Below, in pieces: positions 7,187 through 16,562 of a stretch of 64,000 bases of DNA. Both the position numbers and the translations under genes were made by a program. This stretch comes from DASTHG01 sp035491895 (lineage in GTDB: Bacteria > Gemmatimonadota > Gemmatimonadetes > Gemmatimonadales > GWC2-71-9). Position 1 is the stretch's first letter. Each line of letters begins with the position of its first letter. Location: assembly GCA_035491895.1 (NCBI GenBank), contig DATJJY010000063.1, positions 1-64,000 of the forward strand, read 5' to 3'. The notes beneath the pieces were generated by a model. That model was not told the origin of the DNA. It worked only from the letters and a program-made list of their open reading frames with translations, and made no database searches.

Positions 7187-8947
7187 CTAGGTCTTCCATA
7201 TCTTCGGCATCAGCCGCAACAGGGCCACGCCGCTGACCACAAACACGCTGACCCAGAAGACGGCAAGCGACGTTCGGCCGTAGAGCAGGCTGCCAACTCC
7301 GAAGAGCCCGGAATAGATGAATGCGCAGCCGCACATCCACCCCACCATCTGGAGGGGCAGGCTGTCCGGCGACGCCGTCACCCCGGCCTCGGCGCGCACC
7401 GACGTCCAACCCGGCCCCGCGGGCCGGACAAGCTTGTAGAAGGCTACCAGCGTGGGGCGATCGGTCGGGGTGGTGTTATAGGCCACCGTCACCCACACGA
7501 TCGTCGTGATCACGACTGTCGCGATCAGCGACCAATGCGCCGGCACAGCATGTCCCGTCTTGGCGGCGATCTGGAATCCCACGGCCACGATGAACGAGCT
7601 CGCCATCGCGGCGACCTCGCTCCAGGCGTTGACGCGCCACCAGAACCAGCGCAGCAGGTAGATCAGGCCCGTGCCGGCGCCGACCGACAGGATGAGGGTG
7701 AAGGCATCCTTGGCCGTATCGAGGGCGTAGGTCGTGAGCGCCGCGGTGATCATGAGGAGCGCGGTTACGATGCGTCCCATCAGCACGTAGTGCTTCTCGC
7801 TCGCGCCGCGGTTCAGAAAGCGGCGGTAGAAATCGTGCACCAGGTACGAGGTGCCCCAATTGAGGTGCGTCTCGATCGTCGAGCGATACGCCGCCAGCAT
7901 CCCCGCGAGCATCAGTCCGATGAACGGCGTGGGGAGGAACTTCAGCATCGCGGGGTACGCGATGTCGTTGCCGATCAGCTTCGGGTCGACGTTCGGGAAC
8001 GCGCGGGCGATGTCCGAGAGCTGCGGGAACACGAGCGTCGACGCCAGCGCCACGATCACCCAGGGCCAGGGGCGCAGGGCGTAGTGCATGATGTTGAAGA
8101 GCAGCGTGCCGCCCACGGCATCCTTCTCGGTCCGGGACGCGAGCATTCGCTGGGCGATGTAACTGCCGCCGCCGGGCTCGGCGCCCGGATACCAGACCGA
8201 CCACCATTGGATCGTGAGCGGAATGACCAGTACCGACAGCGCCACCGACCAGTTGGAGAAGTCGGGGAGGAAGTCGAGGGTCCGCGGGTTCACCCGGGCG
8301 AAGAGGCCGGAGAGGTGACCCACCTCGGGCTGCTGCAGCGCGAAATACGCAGCGGCGAAGGCGCCCGTCATCGTCACGGTGAACTGAATAGAATCGGTGA
8401 CGAGCACGCCCCAGAGCCCTGATACCGACGCGAAGAAGATGGTAATCACCGACGCGAAGGCCAGAGTGCGGTACATCGGCCAGCCGAGCAGGATGTTGGC
8501 GATCTTCGCGGCGGCGAGGTTGACCGTCGCCATGATGAAGCAGTTGAAAAACAGCCCCAGATAGACCGCGCGGAAGCCGCGCACGAACGTCGCCGCACGG
8601 CCCGAGTAGCGGATCTCGTAGAACTCGAGGTCCGTCAGGACGCCCGAGCGGCGCCACATCTTGGCGTAAAAAAAGACCGTCGCCATGCCGGTCAGGAGGA
8701 ATGACCACCACAGCCAGTTCTCGGCGACGCCCTGATCGCGCACGAAGTTCGTCACGAGGTTCGGCGTGTCGGTACTGAACGTCGTCGCCACCATCGAGAT
8801 ACCCACGAGCCACCAGGGGGCCGCGCGCCCGGAGGTAAAGAACTCCGTGGTACTGGAGCTGGCGCGGCGCCAGAAGAACAGCGCCGGCAGGAACGAGATG
8901 ATGATCGACAGGGCGATGACGACGAGGTCCGCGGTATTGAGGTGCAT
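7187..8947 (-). CDS. Sodium:solute symporter (SSS family)
   Basis: Inner-membrane LeuT-fold symporter, 586 aa with about 13-14 hydrophobic segments starting directly at the N-terminus. The motif around SGRAAPWWLVGISMVATTFSTDTP (central residues of TM1) and the GLMLAGMLAAYRSTIETHLNWG segment are typical of the SSS family. The substrate is not readable from sequence. It is divergent from a secreted GH20 hexosaminidase only 41 bp away, and such pairs usually take up the released sugar, so N-acetylhexosamine or a chito-oligosaccharide product is the best guess. Confidence 0.9.
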   Translation of the reverse strand: MHLNTADLVVIALSIIISFLPALFFWRRASSSTTEFFTSGRAAPWWLVGISMVATTFSTDTPNLVTNFVRDQGVAENWLWWSFLLTGMATVFFYAKMWRRSGVLTDLEFYEIRYSGRAATFVRGFRAVYLGLFFNCFIMATVNLAAAKIANILLGWPMYRTLAFASVITIFFASVSGLWGVLVTDSIQFTVTMTGAFAAAYFALQQPEVGHLSGLFARVNPRTLDFLPDFSNWSVALSVLVIPLTIQWWSVWYPGAEPGGGSYIAQRMLASRTEKDAVGGTLLFNIMHYALRPWPWVIVALASTLVFPQLSDIARAFPNVDPKLIGNDIAYPAMLKFLPTPFIGLMLAGMLAAYRSTIETHLNWGTSYLVHDFYRRFLNRGASEKHYVLMGRIVTALLMITAALTTYALDTAKDAFTLILSVGAGTGLIYLLRWFWWRVNAWSEVAAMASSFIVAVGFQIAAKTGHAVPAHWSLIATVVITTIVWVTVAYNTTPTDRPTLVAFYKLVRPAGPGWTSVRAEAGVTASPDSLPLQMVGWMCGCAFIYSGLFGVGSLLYGRTSLAVFWVSVFVVSGVALLRLMPKIWKT

Positions 8948-8988
8948 GGGGCGGCTAAGATAGGGCCCGCGCGCTACATTCGGAATCC

Positions 8989-11028
8989 ATGACCCGACTC
9001 CTCATAGTGCTCACCGGCTTCGTGCCGGCTCTGGCGGCGCAGCAGGCGCCGGCCGCACCTCCCCTGATGCCCATGCCCCGGTCGCTCGAAATCGGCCAGG
9101 GGCGGCTGCGCCTCGACTCGGGATTCAGCGTTGCCGTGGCGGGATTCCACGATGCGCGGCTCGACCGGGCGGTGAAACGCACGCTCACCCGATTGGCGCG
9201 GCGCACGGCGATCACGCTCGGCGACTCGAGCGTGCACGATTCGAGCCTCGCGCGGCTCGTCGTCCAGGCGCAGGGAGCGGGCGAGGTGATCCAGACGGAG
9301 AGCGAAGACGAGTCCTATACGCTCGAGGTGACGCCGGCGCGAGCCGCGCTGCGCGCCCCAACCGTGGTAGGGGTGCTGCGTGGGTTCGAGACGCTACTCC
9401 AGCTCGTGGCGGCGGACAGTGCCGGGTTCTTCATTCCGGCGGTCACCATCGCCGATGCGCCGCGCTTCCCATGGCGCGGCCTGCTGGTCGACGCGGGGCG
9501 GCACTTCGAACCGGTCGACGTCATCGAGCGTACCCTCGACGGCATGGCGGCGGTGAAGCTGAACGTTCTCCACTGGCACCTCTCGGAGGATCAGGGCTTC
9601 CGAGTCGAGAGCAAACGCTTTCCGCTGCTGCAGCTCGACGGCTCCGACGGCCTCTTCTACACCCAGGTGCAGGTGCGTGAGGTGGTGGCGTACGCGCGCG
9701 ACCGCGGCATCCGCGTCGTCCCGGAGTTCGACATGCCGGGACACACGTCAGCGTGGCTCGTCGGGTACCCGCGCTACGGCAGCGGACGCGGCCCCTATCG
9801 GATACAGCGGACGTGGGGGGTGTTCGATCCGACGCTCGATCCGACACGCGAGGTCGTCTACCAGTTCATCGACGCCTTCGTCGGCGAGATGGTGGCGCTG
9901 TTCCCCGATCTCTACTGGCACGTCGGGGGCGATGAGGTCAACGGCGTTGAGTGGAACGCGAGCTCGAGGATCCGCGCCTTCAAGCAATTGCACCACCTCG
10001 CCGACAATGCCGCCCTGCAGGCCTACTTCAATCAGCGGCTGTCCCGTATCCTGACCAACCACGGCAAGCGGATGGTAGGGTGGGACGAAATCCTCAACCC
10101 CGACCTGCCGCAAACGGCGATGGTGCAGTCGTGGCGTGGTCTCGAGTACCTCCCGCAGACCGTCCGCGCCGGCCATCGGGCCATACTTTCCGCTCCCTAC
10201 TACCTCGACCATATGGAGAGCGCCGAGGACCATTACGTCGACCCGCTCCCCGACTCGCTCGGTCTCAGCCCCGAGGAAGCGGCCCGCCTGGTGGGGGGCG
10301 AGGCGTGCATGTGGGGAGAGCACATCGGGCCGGAGACGATCGATTCACGCATCTGGCCGCGCCTCGCGGCCGTGGCGGAGAAACTCTGGTCCCCCGCGTC
10401 GGTGAAGGATGTGCACGACATGTATCGGCGGCTCGCGGTGACGAGCCTCAGACTCTCCGAGGTCGGCCTGGGCCACAACGAGCACGCGGCGCACATGCTG
10501 CATCAGTCGATCGGCAACGGTCCCGACTTTCAGACGATGATGGCGCTCGTGTCGCTCTCCCAACCCGTGACCTTCGGGCAGCGCCACCGCCTCCAGGAAG
10601 GGATGACGCAGCAGACCCCGCTGACTCGCCTCATCGACGCGGCCCGCCCCGATCCGCCGGCGCGCTGGGGCTCGCTGACGATGGTCGAGCGTTTCGTCGC
10701 GGACTCGGGGACCTCTGCGGTGCTGCGCGATTCGCTGCGCCAGACCTTCGCCGCGTGGCAAGCGCTGGCGCCTGCGGTACACGCCGTCGCGGTACGCAAG
10801 CCGCTCGCGCGCGACGGTGTCCCCGCCGCCGACGCACTCGCCAAGGTCGCCGCAGTGGGCACCGCGGCGCTCGACCGCTTCGGGGGCTCGGTGGTGCCGA
10901 CCAGGGCCTGGCAGGATTCGGCGCGGGCCGTGCTCGATTCCGCGACGGGTCCGCAAGGGCTGTTGCGGCTTGCGGTCGTCGATGCGGTGCGCTGGCTGGT
11001 GGAGGTCGCCCCCGTCAAGGCGAACTGA
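8989..11028 (+). CDS. Exported beta-N-acetylhexosaminidase (GH20)
   Basis: Hydrolyses terminal beta-linked GlcNAc/GalNAc by substrate-assisted catalysis. 679 aa: cleavable signal peptide (about 1-18, ending ALAAQ), GH20b-type N-terminal domain (about 25-150), catalytic TIM barrel (about 155-490) with the D315-E316 pair in HVGGDEVNG, and a helical C-terminal extension of about 180 aa without an assigned function. The preceding barrel strand carries the family segment LNVLHWHLSEDQGFR. Gene end overlaps the convergent LssY-C-like gene by 14 bp. With the divergent symporter it forms a glycan degradation and uptake pair; the fucosidase at 15.3 kb may add to the same task. Confidence 0.94.
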   Translation: MTRLLIVLTGFVPALAAQQAPAAPPLMPMPRSLEIGQGRLRLDSGFSVAVAGFHDARLDRAVKRTLTRLARRTAITLGDSSVHDSSLARLVVQAQGAGEVIQTESEDESYTLEVTPARAALRAPTVVGVLRGFETLLQLVAADSAGFFIPAVTIADAPRFPWRGLLVDAGRHFEPVDVIERTLDGMAAVKLNVLHWHLSEDQGFRVESKRFPLLQLDGSDGLFYTQVQVREVVAYARDRGIRVVPEFDMPGHTSAWLVGYPRYGSGRGPYRIQRTWGVFDPTLDPTREVVYQFIDAFVGEMVALFPDLYWHVGGDEVNGVEWNASSRIRAFKQLHHLADNAALQAYFNQRLSRILTNHGKRMVGWDEILNPDLPQTAMVQSWRGLEYLPQTVRAGHRAILSAPYYLDHMESAEDHYVDPLPDSLGLSPEEAARLVGGEACMWGEHIGPETIDSRIWPRLAAVAEKLWSPASVKDVHDMYRRLAVTSLRLSEVGLGHNEHAAHMLHQSIGNGPDFQTMMALVSLSQPVTFGQRHRLQEGMTQQTPLTRLIDAARPDPPARWGSLTMVERFVADSGTSAVLRDSLRQTFAAWQALAPAVHAVAVRKPLARDGVPAADALAKVAAVGTAALDRFGGSVVPTRAWQDSARAVLDSATGPQGLLRLAVVDAVRWLVEVAPVKAN

Positions 11029-12196
11029 CAATGCGCTGAACCGGCGGGCAGTCTCGCATTCGTAGGACCGCGCTCCGGGCATCCGTGACGAAGTGCTGCC
11101 CGTCGACCGTGTGACCCACGGTGTCGGCCCCCGGCAGGTGGAGATAGGCGGGCAGGTCGGCGCATCCCTCGGCGGCGAGCGCGCCGGTGATCACGTCACG
11201 CTCGTGATCCACGTCGGGGTCGATGCGATGCGTGATCAGATGGCGCAGCGGCTTGACCCGCAGCCCGATGTCCTTCGTGGCAGCGGCGACCCACACTCCG
11301 TCTAGGCTGTCGAGCAGCCAGATCCTCACATGGTGACGGATGCGCGCGTTCGGTCCTGCGAGTTCGTAGGCGAGGTCCTCTTTGCGTCCCTCGAAATACA
11401 ACGCGCTGACCGGCGCGCCGACGGCCGGCCGCGAGACGACGGCGGCCGTCACCTCCCGCGCGATCGCCCAGAGGGAGCCTGAGTGGGCAGCCACCCAACC
11501 GGCCCGATGGAAGGCGCTGTCGATCTGCCACTCCCGCCCCAGAATGATCAAGTTGATGGCGTCGCCGGTGCGCCGGCCGTGTTTGTCGAGTGCGTAGGGC
11601 AGAAACCGCGGCAGCGTCGGCAGCTCTTGCAGCTCTTGCCGCGTGGCGACGGGACCGCACGCGGGTGGATCGGTGACGATCAGGGGCTCGACCAGGCGGA
11701 TCGCGCCGACTTCCCCCGAGAGAATCGACGGTCGCGCGCCGCGACGAGCCAGCAAGTACCCACCGAACAGCGGCGCGGGGAGGACCTCGAGAACGGAGCC
11801 TGCCGCCGCGACAACGATCGGGAGGCGGCTGGCGCGGGCGTGTAACACCCCGGAATCCCGGATTGCCCCGGCTGGCGCGTATTCGAGCGTGTCCAGTGTG
11901 GCGTGGATCGGTAGCCAGATGCCGGGACGGATCTCGAGCGAGTCGAAATGGATTTCGAGCTGTCCGCCGCGCCCCAGCCGCCGGCCGCCGATCGAGCGCA
12001 CTACGCGACCGCTGATACGCGCGAAGGGCGGGACCACCATGCAGTTGCCGTGGATCATCGCGCCGAAGGTTTGTGCGATGACGGGTGTCCCTACCGTGTC
12101 GCGCCCGCTCGTCACCGCCCCCAGGAATCGAACCTGGACGATGGTGCCGGCGGGGAAGGTGAACGGCCGCTGGCCGGGGGGCGCCGCCGCCAACAC
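11015..12196 (-). CDS. LssY C-terminal-domain-like protein, probably exported
   Basis: The second half carries features of the LssY C-terminal domain: GDAINLIILG, AFHRAGWVAA, and a histidine/aspartate-rich run with RHHVRIWLLD, ATKDIGL and THRIDPDVDHERD. The first half is beta-rich (FPAGTIVQVRFL...) and unlike the usual membrane part of LssY. A GTG at 12196 gives 393 aa but cuts off a hydrophobic stretch (FLIAVLAAA) that reads like the core of a signal peptide. The frame stays open upstream to a stop at 12257-12259, with no ATG, GTG or TTG in between, so the start is uncertain. It follows the molybdenum-hydroxylase beta gene by 96 bp. Function unknown. Confidence 0.7.
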   Translation of the reverse strand: MLAAAPPGQRPFTFPAGTIVQVRFLGAVTSGRDTVGTPVIAQTFGAMIHGNCMVVPPFARISGRVVRSIGGRRLGRGGQLEIHFDSLEIRPGIWLPIHATLDTLEYAPAGAIRDSGVLHARASRLPIVVAAAGSVLEVLPAPLFGGYLLARRGARPSILSGEVGAIRLVEPLIVTDPPACGPVATRQELQELPTLPRFLPYALDKHGRRTGDAINLIILGREWQIDSAFHRAGWVAAHSGSLWAIAREVTAAVVSRPAVGAPVSALYFEGRKEDLAYELAGPNARIRHHVRIWLLDSLDGVWVAAATKDIGLRVKPLRHLITHRIDPDVDHERDVITGALAAEGCADLPAYLHLPGADTVGHTVDGQHFVTDARSAVLRMRDCPPVQRIVSSP

Positions 12197-12292
12197 GGCG
12201 ATCAGGAATGGGAGATCGGACCTGCGGATAGGGGCCTCGAGGAAGCGCGCTTCCTGCTAACACTCCCTCGAGGCCAGGTCGGTCACAGGCAA

Positions 12293-13291
12293 CTACGAAT
12301 GACGCACGCGCAGCTCCTCGAGTGCCCGTGTCACGTACACCCGCGTCATTTGCTTGCGCCACGAGAGATCGAAATCGGTGTTGTCCATGGGCTTGGCGGG
12401 GCGAAACGCCGCTTCGGCCGCCGCGGCGATCGCTTCCGGCTCGAGCGTTGATCCGCTGAGCGCCACACCCGCCTCGGCAATCTCCAGCGGATAACTCGCC
12501 ACGCCTCCGAGGACGACGCGCGCATCGGCGACCTTCACACCATCCCACCGCACCCACGCGGCGACGCCCAACACCGGAAAATCGAACGACCCGCGGCGGC
12601 GCAGCTTGTGGTACACGGCATCCCAGCCATCGGGGCTCGGGAGCCGCACGGCGGTGAGGATCTCGTCGGGTTGCTTCGTGAGGTAATTGATGCCGTCGTT
12701 GTGGTAGAAGCGGGCGGCGGGAACGACGCGCTCGCCAGAGGTGCTCGTCAGCACGTACTCCGCGCCGATCGCCACCATCACCGGCGCCACGTCCGACGAG
12801 CTGACCGCCCAGCAGCGCGGGCTGGACGGCGCCACCCAGCAGATCGCGCCGTCCTTCTTCATGCAGAAGTCGATCGCCTTACGCCACTCGTACGACTGAT
12901 CGTAGTAGTTGCAGCGGGTGTCGATGCAGAGATTCCCGCCCAGCGTCCCCATGTTGCGGAGCAGGGGAGTGGAGACGAGCTCGGCAGCCTCAGCGACGGC
13001 ATGGTAGGCGGTCAGGCGGACGGGCGGGTGGGCGGACAACTGCGTCAGCGTCACGCAGGTACCGACGGTCATTCCGTCCGCCTGACCGCCCGAGCGCCCG
13101 ACCGCCTTCAGCTCCGGTATCCCCATCAGCGAGATGACGGTTCTCGGCTCCTGCTGCCGCCGCTTCATGTTCGGGTAGAGGTCCGTCCCCCCGGCGACAT
13201 ACGATCCCTCCGGGCCGGCGTCCGCTTTCATCGCGAGCGCCTCCCGGAGGGACGTCGGTTGTCGATATGTGAACGTCGGCAGCCGCAGCAT
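12293..13291 (-). CDS. Molybdenum hydroxylase FAD subunit with extra [4Fe-4S] loop (4-hydroxybenzoyl-CoA reductase beta type)
   Basis: Medium subunit of a xanthine-dehydrogenase-family enzyme. FAD-binding motifs are VAGGTDLYPN (32-41) and RNMGTLGGNL (112-121). Unlike ordinary CoxM/XdhB subunits it has a cysteine-rich insertion with C122, C127, C143, C151 and C160. This closely resembles the loop that holds an extra [4Fe-4S] cluster in the beta subunit of 4-hydroxybenzoyl-CoA reductase and reverses electron flow towards reduction of aromatic rings. 332 aa. It lies 9 bp downstream of a von Willebrand A gene and about 3.3 kb from the alpha subunit gene, an unusual arrangement. Substrate unproven. 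Confidence 0.9.
   Translation of the reverse strand: MLRLPTFTYRQPTSLREALAMKADAGPEGSYVAGGTDLYPNMKRRQQEPRTVISLMGIPELKAVGRSGGQADGMTVGTCVTLTQLSAHPPVRLTAYHAVAEAAELVSTPLLRNMGTLGGNLCIDTRCNYYDQSYEWRKAIDFCMKKDGAICWVAPSSPRCWAVSSSDVAPVMVAIGAEYVLTSTSGERVVPAARFYHNDGINYLTKQPDEILTAVRLPSPDGWDAVYHKLRRRGSFDFPVLGVAAWVRWDGVKVADARVVLGGVASYPLEIAEAGVALSGSTLEPEAIAAAAEAAFRPAKPMDNTDFDLSWRKQMTRVYVTRALEELRVRHS
13011..13086. repeat. Inverted repeat with iterated GGCGG-type units inside a coding region
   Basis: GTCAGGCGGACGG (13011-13023) is the exact reverse complement of 13074-13086. Both arms continue into related G- or C-rich units (to about 13036 and 13105). It lies within the FAD-subunit gene and contributes two loop-like segments (VGRSGGQAD and PPVRLTA) without breaking the frame. 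Confidence 0.75.
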
Positions 13292-13300
13292 GCGCCTACC

Positions 13301-15187
13301 TTAACGTGGCTCCTCCGCGCGGGCCAGGCCGAGTGATTGCGCCGCCGCGGCGAGTCGCACGAACTCCGCGCGGTACCCGTCGGAGTCGGGCCCCAGCGAC
13401 GCGCGCGCCGCTGCGATCACGTCCTCAAAGCTCGCCGAGCCGCGGTACGCCGAGCCCTTGAGCAAGAGGCCGAACTCGGCCACCGCCTGCTGGAACCGGA
13501 AGTCCGGCGACATCGTCTCGCTGCTTGTCGCCGCGATCGGCTGCGACAACAGCCGGCTCCGGTCACCGTCCGGGGTTTTGTAGCGGACTTTGACAAACCC
13601 CAGCTCCCGGGTACCGAGCTGGACGCGGGGCGCGACGTTCGTCTGGTAGCGCAGCGAGTCCGGGCGCCGAATCGTGCCATCGTTGGGCGCTCCCGCCGGA
13701 ATGATCTCGTACAGCGCCGTCACCGAGTGTCCTGATCCCATCTCGCCGGCGTCCTTCGTGTCGTCGTTGAAGTCCTCGTCGGCGAACAGCCGGTTCTCGT
13801 AGCCGAGCAGCCGGTATGCCTGGACGACCGCGGGGTTGAACTCGACCTGGATCTTCACGTCCTTGGCGACGGTGTAGAGCGTGCCGCCCATCTCGTGCAC
13901 CAGCGTCTTCTTCGCCTCGAGCGCGTTGTCGATGTAGGCGTAGTTGCCATTCCCGTGGTCGGCGAGCTGCTCCATCTTCGAGTCCTTCAGGTTGCCCATG
14001 CCGAACCCCCGGACCGTGAGGAACACACCGGTGCGGCGCCGGTCCTCGATCAGCCGGATCAGCTCGCCGTCGCTCGACACGCCGACGTTGAAGTCGCCGT
14101 CGGTGGCGAGGATGACGCGATTGTTGCCGCCGCGGATGAAGTTGGTCACCGCTTCGTCGTAGGCGCGCTTGATCCCCGCGCCGCCAGCCGTGCTGCCACC
14201 CGCCTCGAGCCGGTCGATCGCCTCGAGGATCGTGGACTTCTGATCGCCGGACGTCGAAGGGAGTACCAACCCGGCGGAGCCGGCGTAGACGACGATGGCG
14301 ACGCGGTCTTTGGGACGCAGTGTATTGACGAGCATCGTAAGCGACGACTTCACGAGCGGCAGCTTGTTCGGCTCGTCCATCGACCCCGAGACATCGATCA
14401 GGAAGACGAGATTCGAGGCGGGAAGCCCGGCCACCTCGACGCGCTTCGCCTGAAGGCCGATGCGCAGCAGCTGGTGCCCGCGCTTCCAGGGCGCGTTCGC
14501 CAGCTCCGTATGAATCGCCACGGGATCGTCGCCCACGGGCCCCGCGTACTCGTAGGGGAAGTAATTGACCAGCTCTTCGATGCGCACCGCGTCGGCCGGG
14601 GGCGCCTGCCCGCCCAGCAGGAAACGGCGGACGTTGCTGTAGGAGGCGCGGTCGACGTCGATCGAGAACGTCGAGAGCGCGTGCGCCGTCACGGCGAGGA
14701 ACGGGTTCTCGTCCTTGTGGCCGTATTCCTCGGTGTTCCAAGGCTCGGGCTGCCGGCGATAGGCCTGGTCGTATAGTGCGCCGGGTGCCTGCGCGGCTCC
14801 GAGGGCCGCCCGCTTGGCTTCCGACACCGGTGCCGCGGTCGCGACGACCGCATCGAGGTGCACGGTCGATGGCTGGAGCACAAAATCGGTCGTCGCGGTC
14901 CCGTTTGTCGTGACGCGCACACCATGCACTTCCAGCGCGGTGTAACCGATGAACATCGCCCGGAGCGTATAGGCACCCTCGGGGACCGTCTCAATCGTGT
15001 AGCCGCCGGTGCCGTCGGTCGCGGCAGCGAACGTCGTTCCGATGACCACGACCCGGGCTCCGGCGAGCGCTGAGCCGGCGGCGTCCCGGACGTGCCCGGT
15101 GATGCGGCCGACGCCGGCGGGGGCGGAAAGGGGGGTCGCGACGACGGTAGTCGCAACCAGGATCAGACGGACGGCGTGGGTGAGCAT
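13301..15187 (-). CDS. Exported von Willebrand factor A protein, YfbK type
   Basis: 628 aa. Signal peptide (about 1-25), a carboxypeptidase-regulatory-like beta domain (about 28-105, GRITGHVRDAAGSALAGARV), a linker, then the YfbK-type N-terminal segment (YGHKDENPFL, VNYFPYEY), a vWFA domain with the metal-binding DVSGSMDEPNK, and the C-terminal domain usual in YfbK proteins. Such proteins are envelope-associated and bind divalent metal; their ligands are mostly unknown. It is 9 bp upstream of the FAD-subunit gene, so the two are probably co-transcribed, but no functional tie to the hydroxylase is visible. Confidence 0.88.
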   Translation of the reverse strand: MLTHAVRLILVATTVVATPLSAPAGVGRITGHVRDAAGSALAGARVVVIGTTFAAATDGTGGYTIETVPEGAYTLRAMFIGYTALEVHGVRVTTNGTATTDFVLQPSTVHLDAVVATAAPVSEAKRAALGAAQAPGALYDQAYRRQPEPWNTEEYGHKDENPFLAVTAHALSTFSIDVDRASYSNVRRFLLGGQAPPADAVRIEELVNYFPYEYAGPVGDDPVAIHTELANAPWKRGHQLLRIGLQAKRVEVAGLPASNLVFLIDVSGSMDEPNKLPLVKSSLTMLVNTLRPKDRVAIVVYAGSAGLVLPSTSGDQKSTILEAIDRLEAGGSTAGGAGIKRAYDEAVTNFIRGGNNRVILATDGDFNVGVSSDGELIRLIEDRRRTGVFLTVRGFGMGNLKDSKMEQLADHGNGNYAYIDNALEAKKTLVHEMGGTLYTVAKDVKIQVEFNPAVVQAYRLLGYENRLFADEDFNDDTKDAGEMGSGHSVTALYEIIPAGAPNDGTIRRPDSLRYQTNVAPRVQLGTRELGFVKVRYKTPDGDRSRLLSQPIAATSSETMSPDFRFQQAVAEFGLLLKGSAYRGSASFEDVIAAARASLGPDSDGYRAEFVRLAAAAQSLGLARAEEPR

Positions 15188-15261
15188 GGTCTCTCCAGTT
15201 GGGGTGCCCAGGAGAGACGTTCAGGAACGGCGGAGACGCACACCCTTCTCGGAGGCCGGTG

Positions 15262-16542
15262 TCAGCGACTGGCCGTGATCACCACGACGACGCGGTCGAT
15301 CTCTCCCGCGGCTGGGGGCAGCTGCAGCGTCACGCCCGCAGCCGCCTGCTGGTACGGGACCGCTGCGCCACCGTGCAACAGGTGCGCCGACCGCACCCGC
15401 GCGCCCAGCGGTGGGAGCGCCAGCAGTGCATCGGGCCAGTCGAGCACATGGACGAACACGGTGTCGCCGCGTCGCGTCGTGGCACCCCAGGAGCGTGGAC
15501 CAACCGGCCCGCGGCGCGTGTCGTAGATCGCCGTGCCGTACGTCCCGAGCCACTCTCCCAGAGAGTCGAGCCGCGCCGCGAACTCGGGGCTGATCGTGCC
15601 GTCGGGCCGTGGGCCCACGTTCAGGAGGAGGTTGCCGCCGTTCCCCGCCGCGCGCACCAGATAGCCGACGATCGCGCGCACCGGCTTGTAATTCGTGTCG
15701 GTGATGTTGAAGCCCCAGGAATCGTTCATCGTGAGCGACGTCTCGAGCGGCAGGTTGCCGCTGACATAGCTCGTATTGAACCCGGCGGTGTTGGCGCCGG
15801 GGAGGTCCTGCTCGAACGTCTGGACGTCCTCCCCCGCGCGCGGCCGCTGGTGGTGGTTCGGGATGATCAGCGTCGCCGGCTGCAGCCGGTGAATCAGGGC
15901 GTAGGTCGAATCGAGCTGCCAGTCGGCAGCGGGCTTGTCCCACATGCCGTCGAACCAGATGCCGCCGACCGCACCGTAGTGCGTGAGCAGCTCGGTGAGC
16001 TGCGCGTTCATGAACTTCAGGTAGCGGCTCCAGTCGCCCGACGCGGGGCGGCCGTTGTCCCACGCCGTGGCACCGCGCGGCCAGTAATCGGCGTGGTGCC
16101 AGTCGAGCTGCGAGTAGTAGAAGAAGAGCTTGATCCCGGCGGCGTGACACGCCTCGGCAAGCTCCGCCATCGGATCCCGCTTGAACGGCGTCCAGTCGAC
16201 GATGTTGTACGGCGTCTCCGCCGTCTTGAACATCGAGAAGCCATCGTGGTGGCGCGACGTAATCGTGATGTAGCGGACGCCGGCGCGGCGGGCGAGCGCC
16301 ACCCAGGCTTTGGCATCGAACTTCGTCGGATCGAATGTGCTCGCGAGGGCCTCGTAGGCGGGGACGCCGATCTGGCGGTTGTGCATCACCCACTCGCCGG
16401 CGCCGAGCTCGCTGTAGACGCCCCAGTGGATGAACAGCCCGAACTTCGCATCGGCGAACCACGCCCGCGCAGCGAGTCGCTCGGCAGACACGGAGTCCGA
16501 CGTCTGCGCCGTGACCGGGGCGGCGAGCACCAGCGTCGCCAC
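15262..16542 (-). CDS. Exported alpha-L-fucosidase (GH29)
   Basis: Removes alpha-linked L-fucose by a retaining mechanism. WFADAKFGLFIHWGVYS near the N-terminus, SRHHDGFSMF and the nucleophile aspartate in GGIWFDGMW are GH29 hallmarks; the NGGNLLLNVGPRPDG segment follows. About 426 aa. The GTG at 16542 gives a short export signal (VLAAPVTAQ). A fuller signal peptide lies in frame upstream (LIATRLAIVATLVLAAPVTA) but would need a CTG or ATC start overlapping the stop of the hydroxylase alpha gene, so the true start is open. It separates the alpha and beta subunit genes of the molybdenum enzyme. Confidence 0.9.
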   Translation of the reverse strand: MATLVLAAPVTAQTSDSVSAERLAARAWFADAKFGLFIHWGVYSELGAGEWVMHNRQIGVPAYEALASTFDPTKFDAKAWVALARRAGVRYITITSRHHDGFSMFKTAETPYNIVDWTPFKRDPMAELAEACHAAGIKLFFYYSQLDWHHADYWPRGATAWDNGRPASGDWSRYLKFMNAQLTELLTHYGAVGGIWFDGMWDKPAADWQLDSTYALIHRLQPATLIIPNHHQRPRAGEDVQTFEQDLPGANTAGFNTSYVSGNLPLETSLTMNDSWGFNITDTNYKPVRAIVGYLVRAAGNGGNLLLNVGPRPDGTISPEFAARLDSLGEWLGTYGTAIYDTRRGPVGPRSWGATTRRGDTVFVHVLDWPDALLALPPLGARVRSAHLLHGGAAVPYQQAAAGVTLQLPPAAGEIDRVVVVITASR

Positions 16543-16562
16543 GATCGCGAGTCGTGTCGCGA

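Noticed and set aside
12121..12137. tRNA T-arm-like sequence CCAGGTTCGATTCCTGG on the minus strand
   Set aside because: It is a perfect 5+7+5 T-arm, but no anticodon or D arm or acceptor partner lies at the right distance, and it is in frame within the LssY-C-like gene (IVQVRFLG). Most likely chance.
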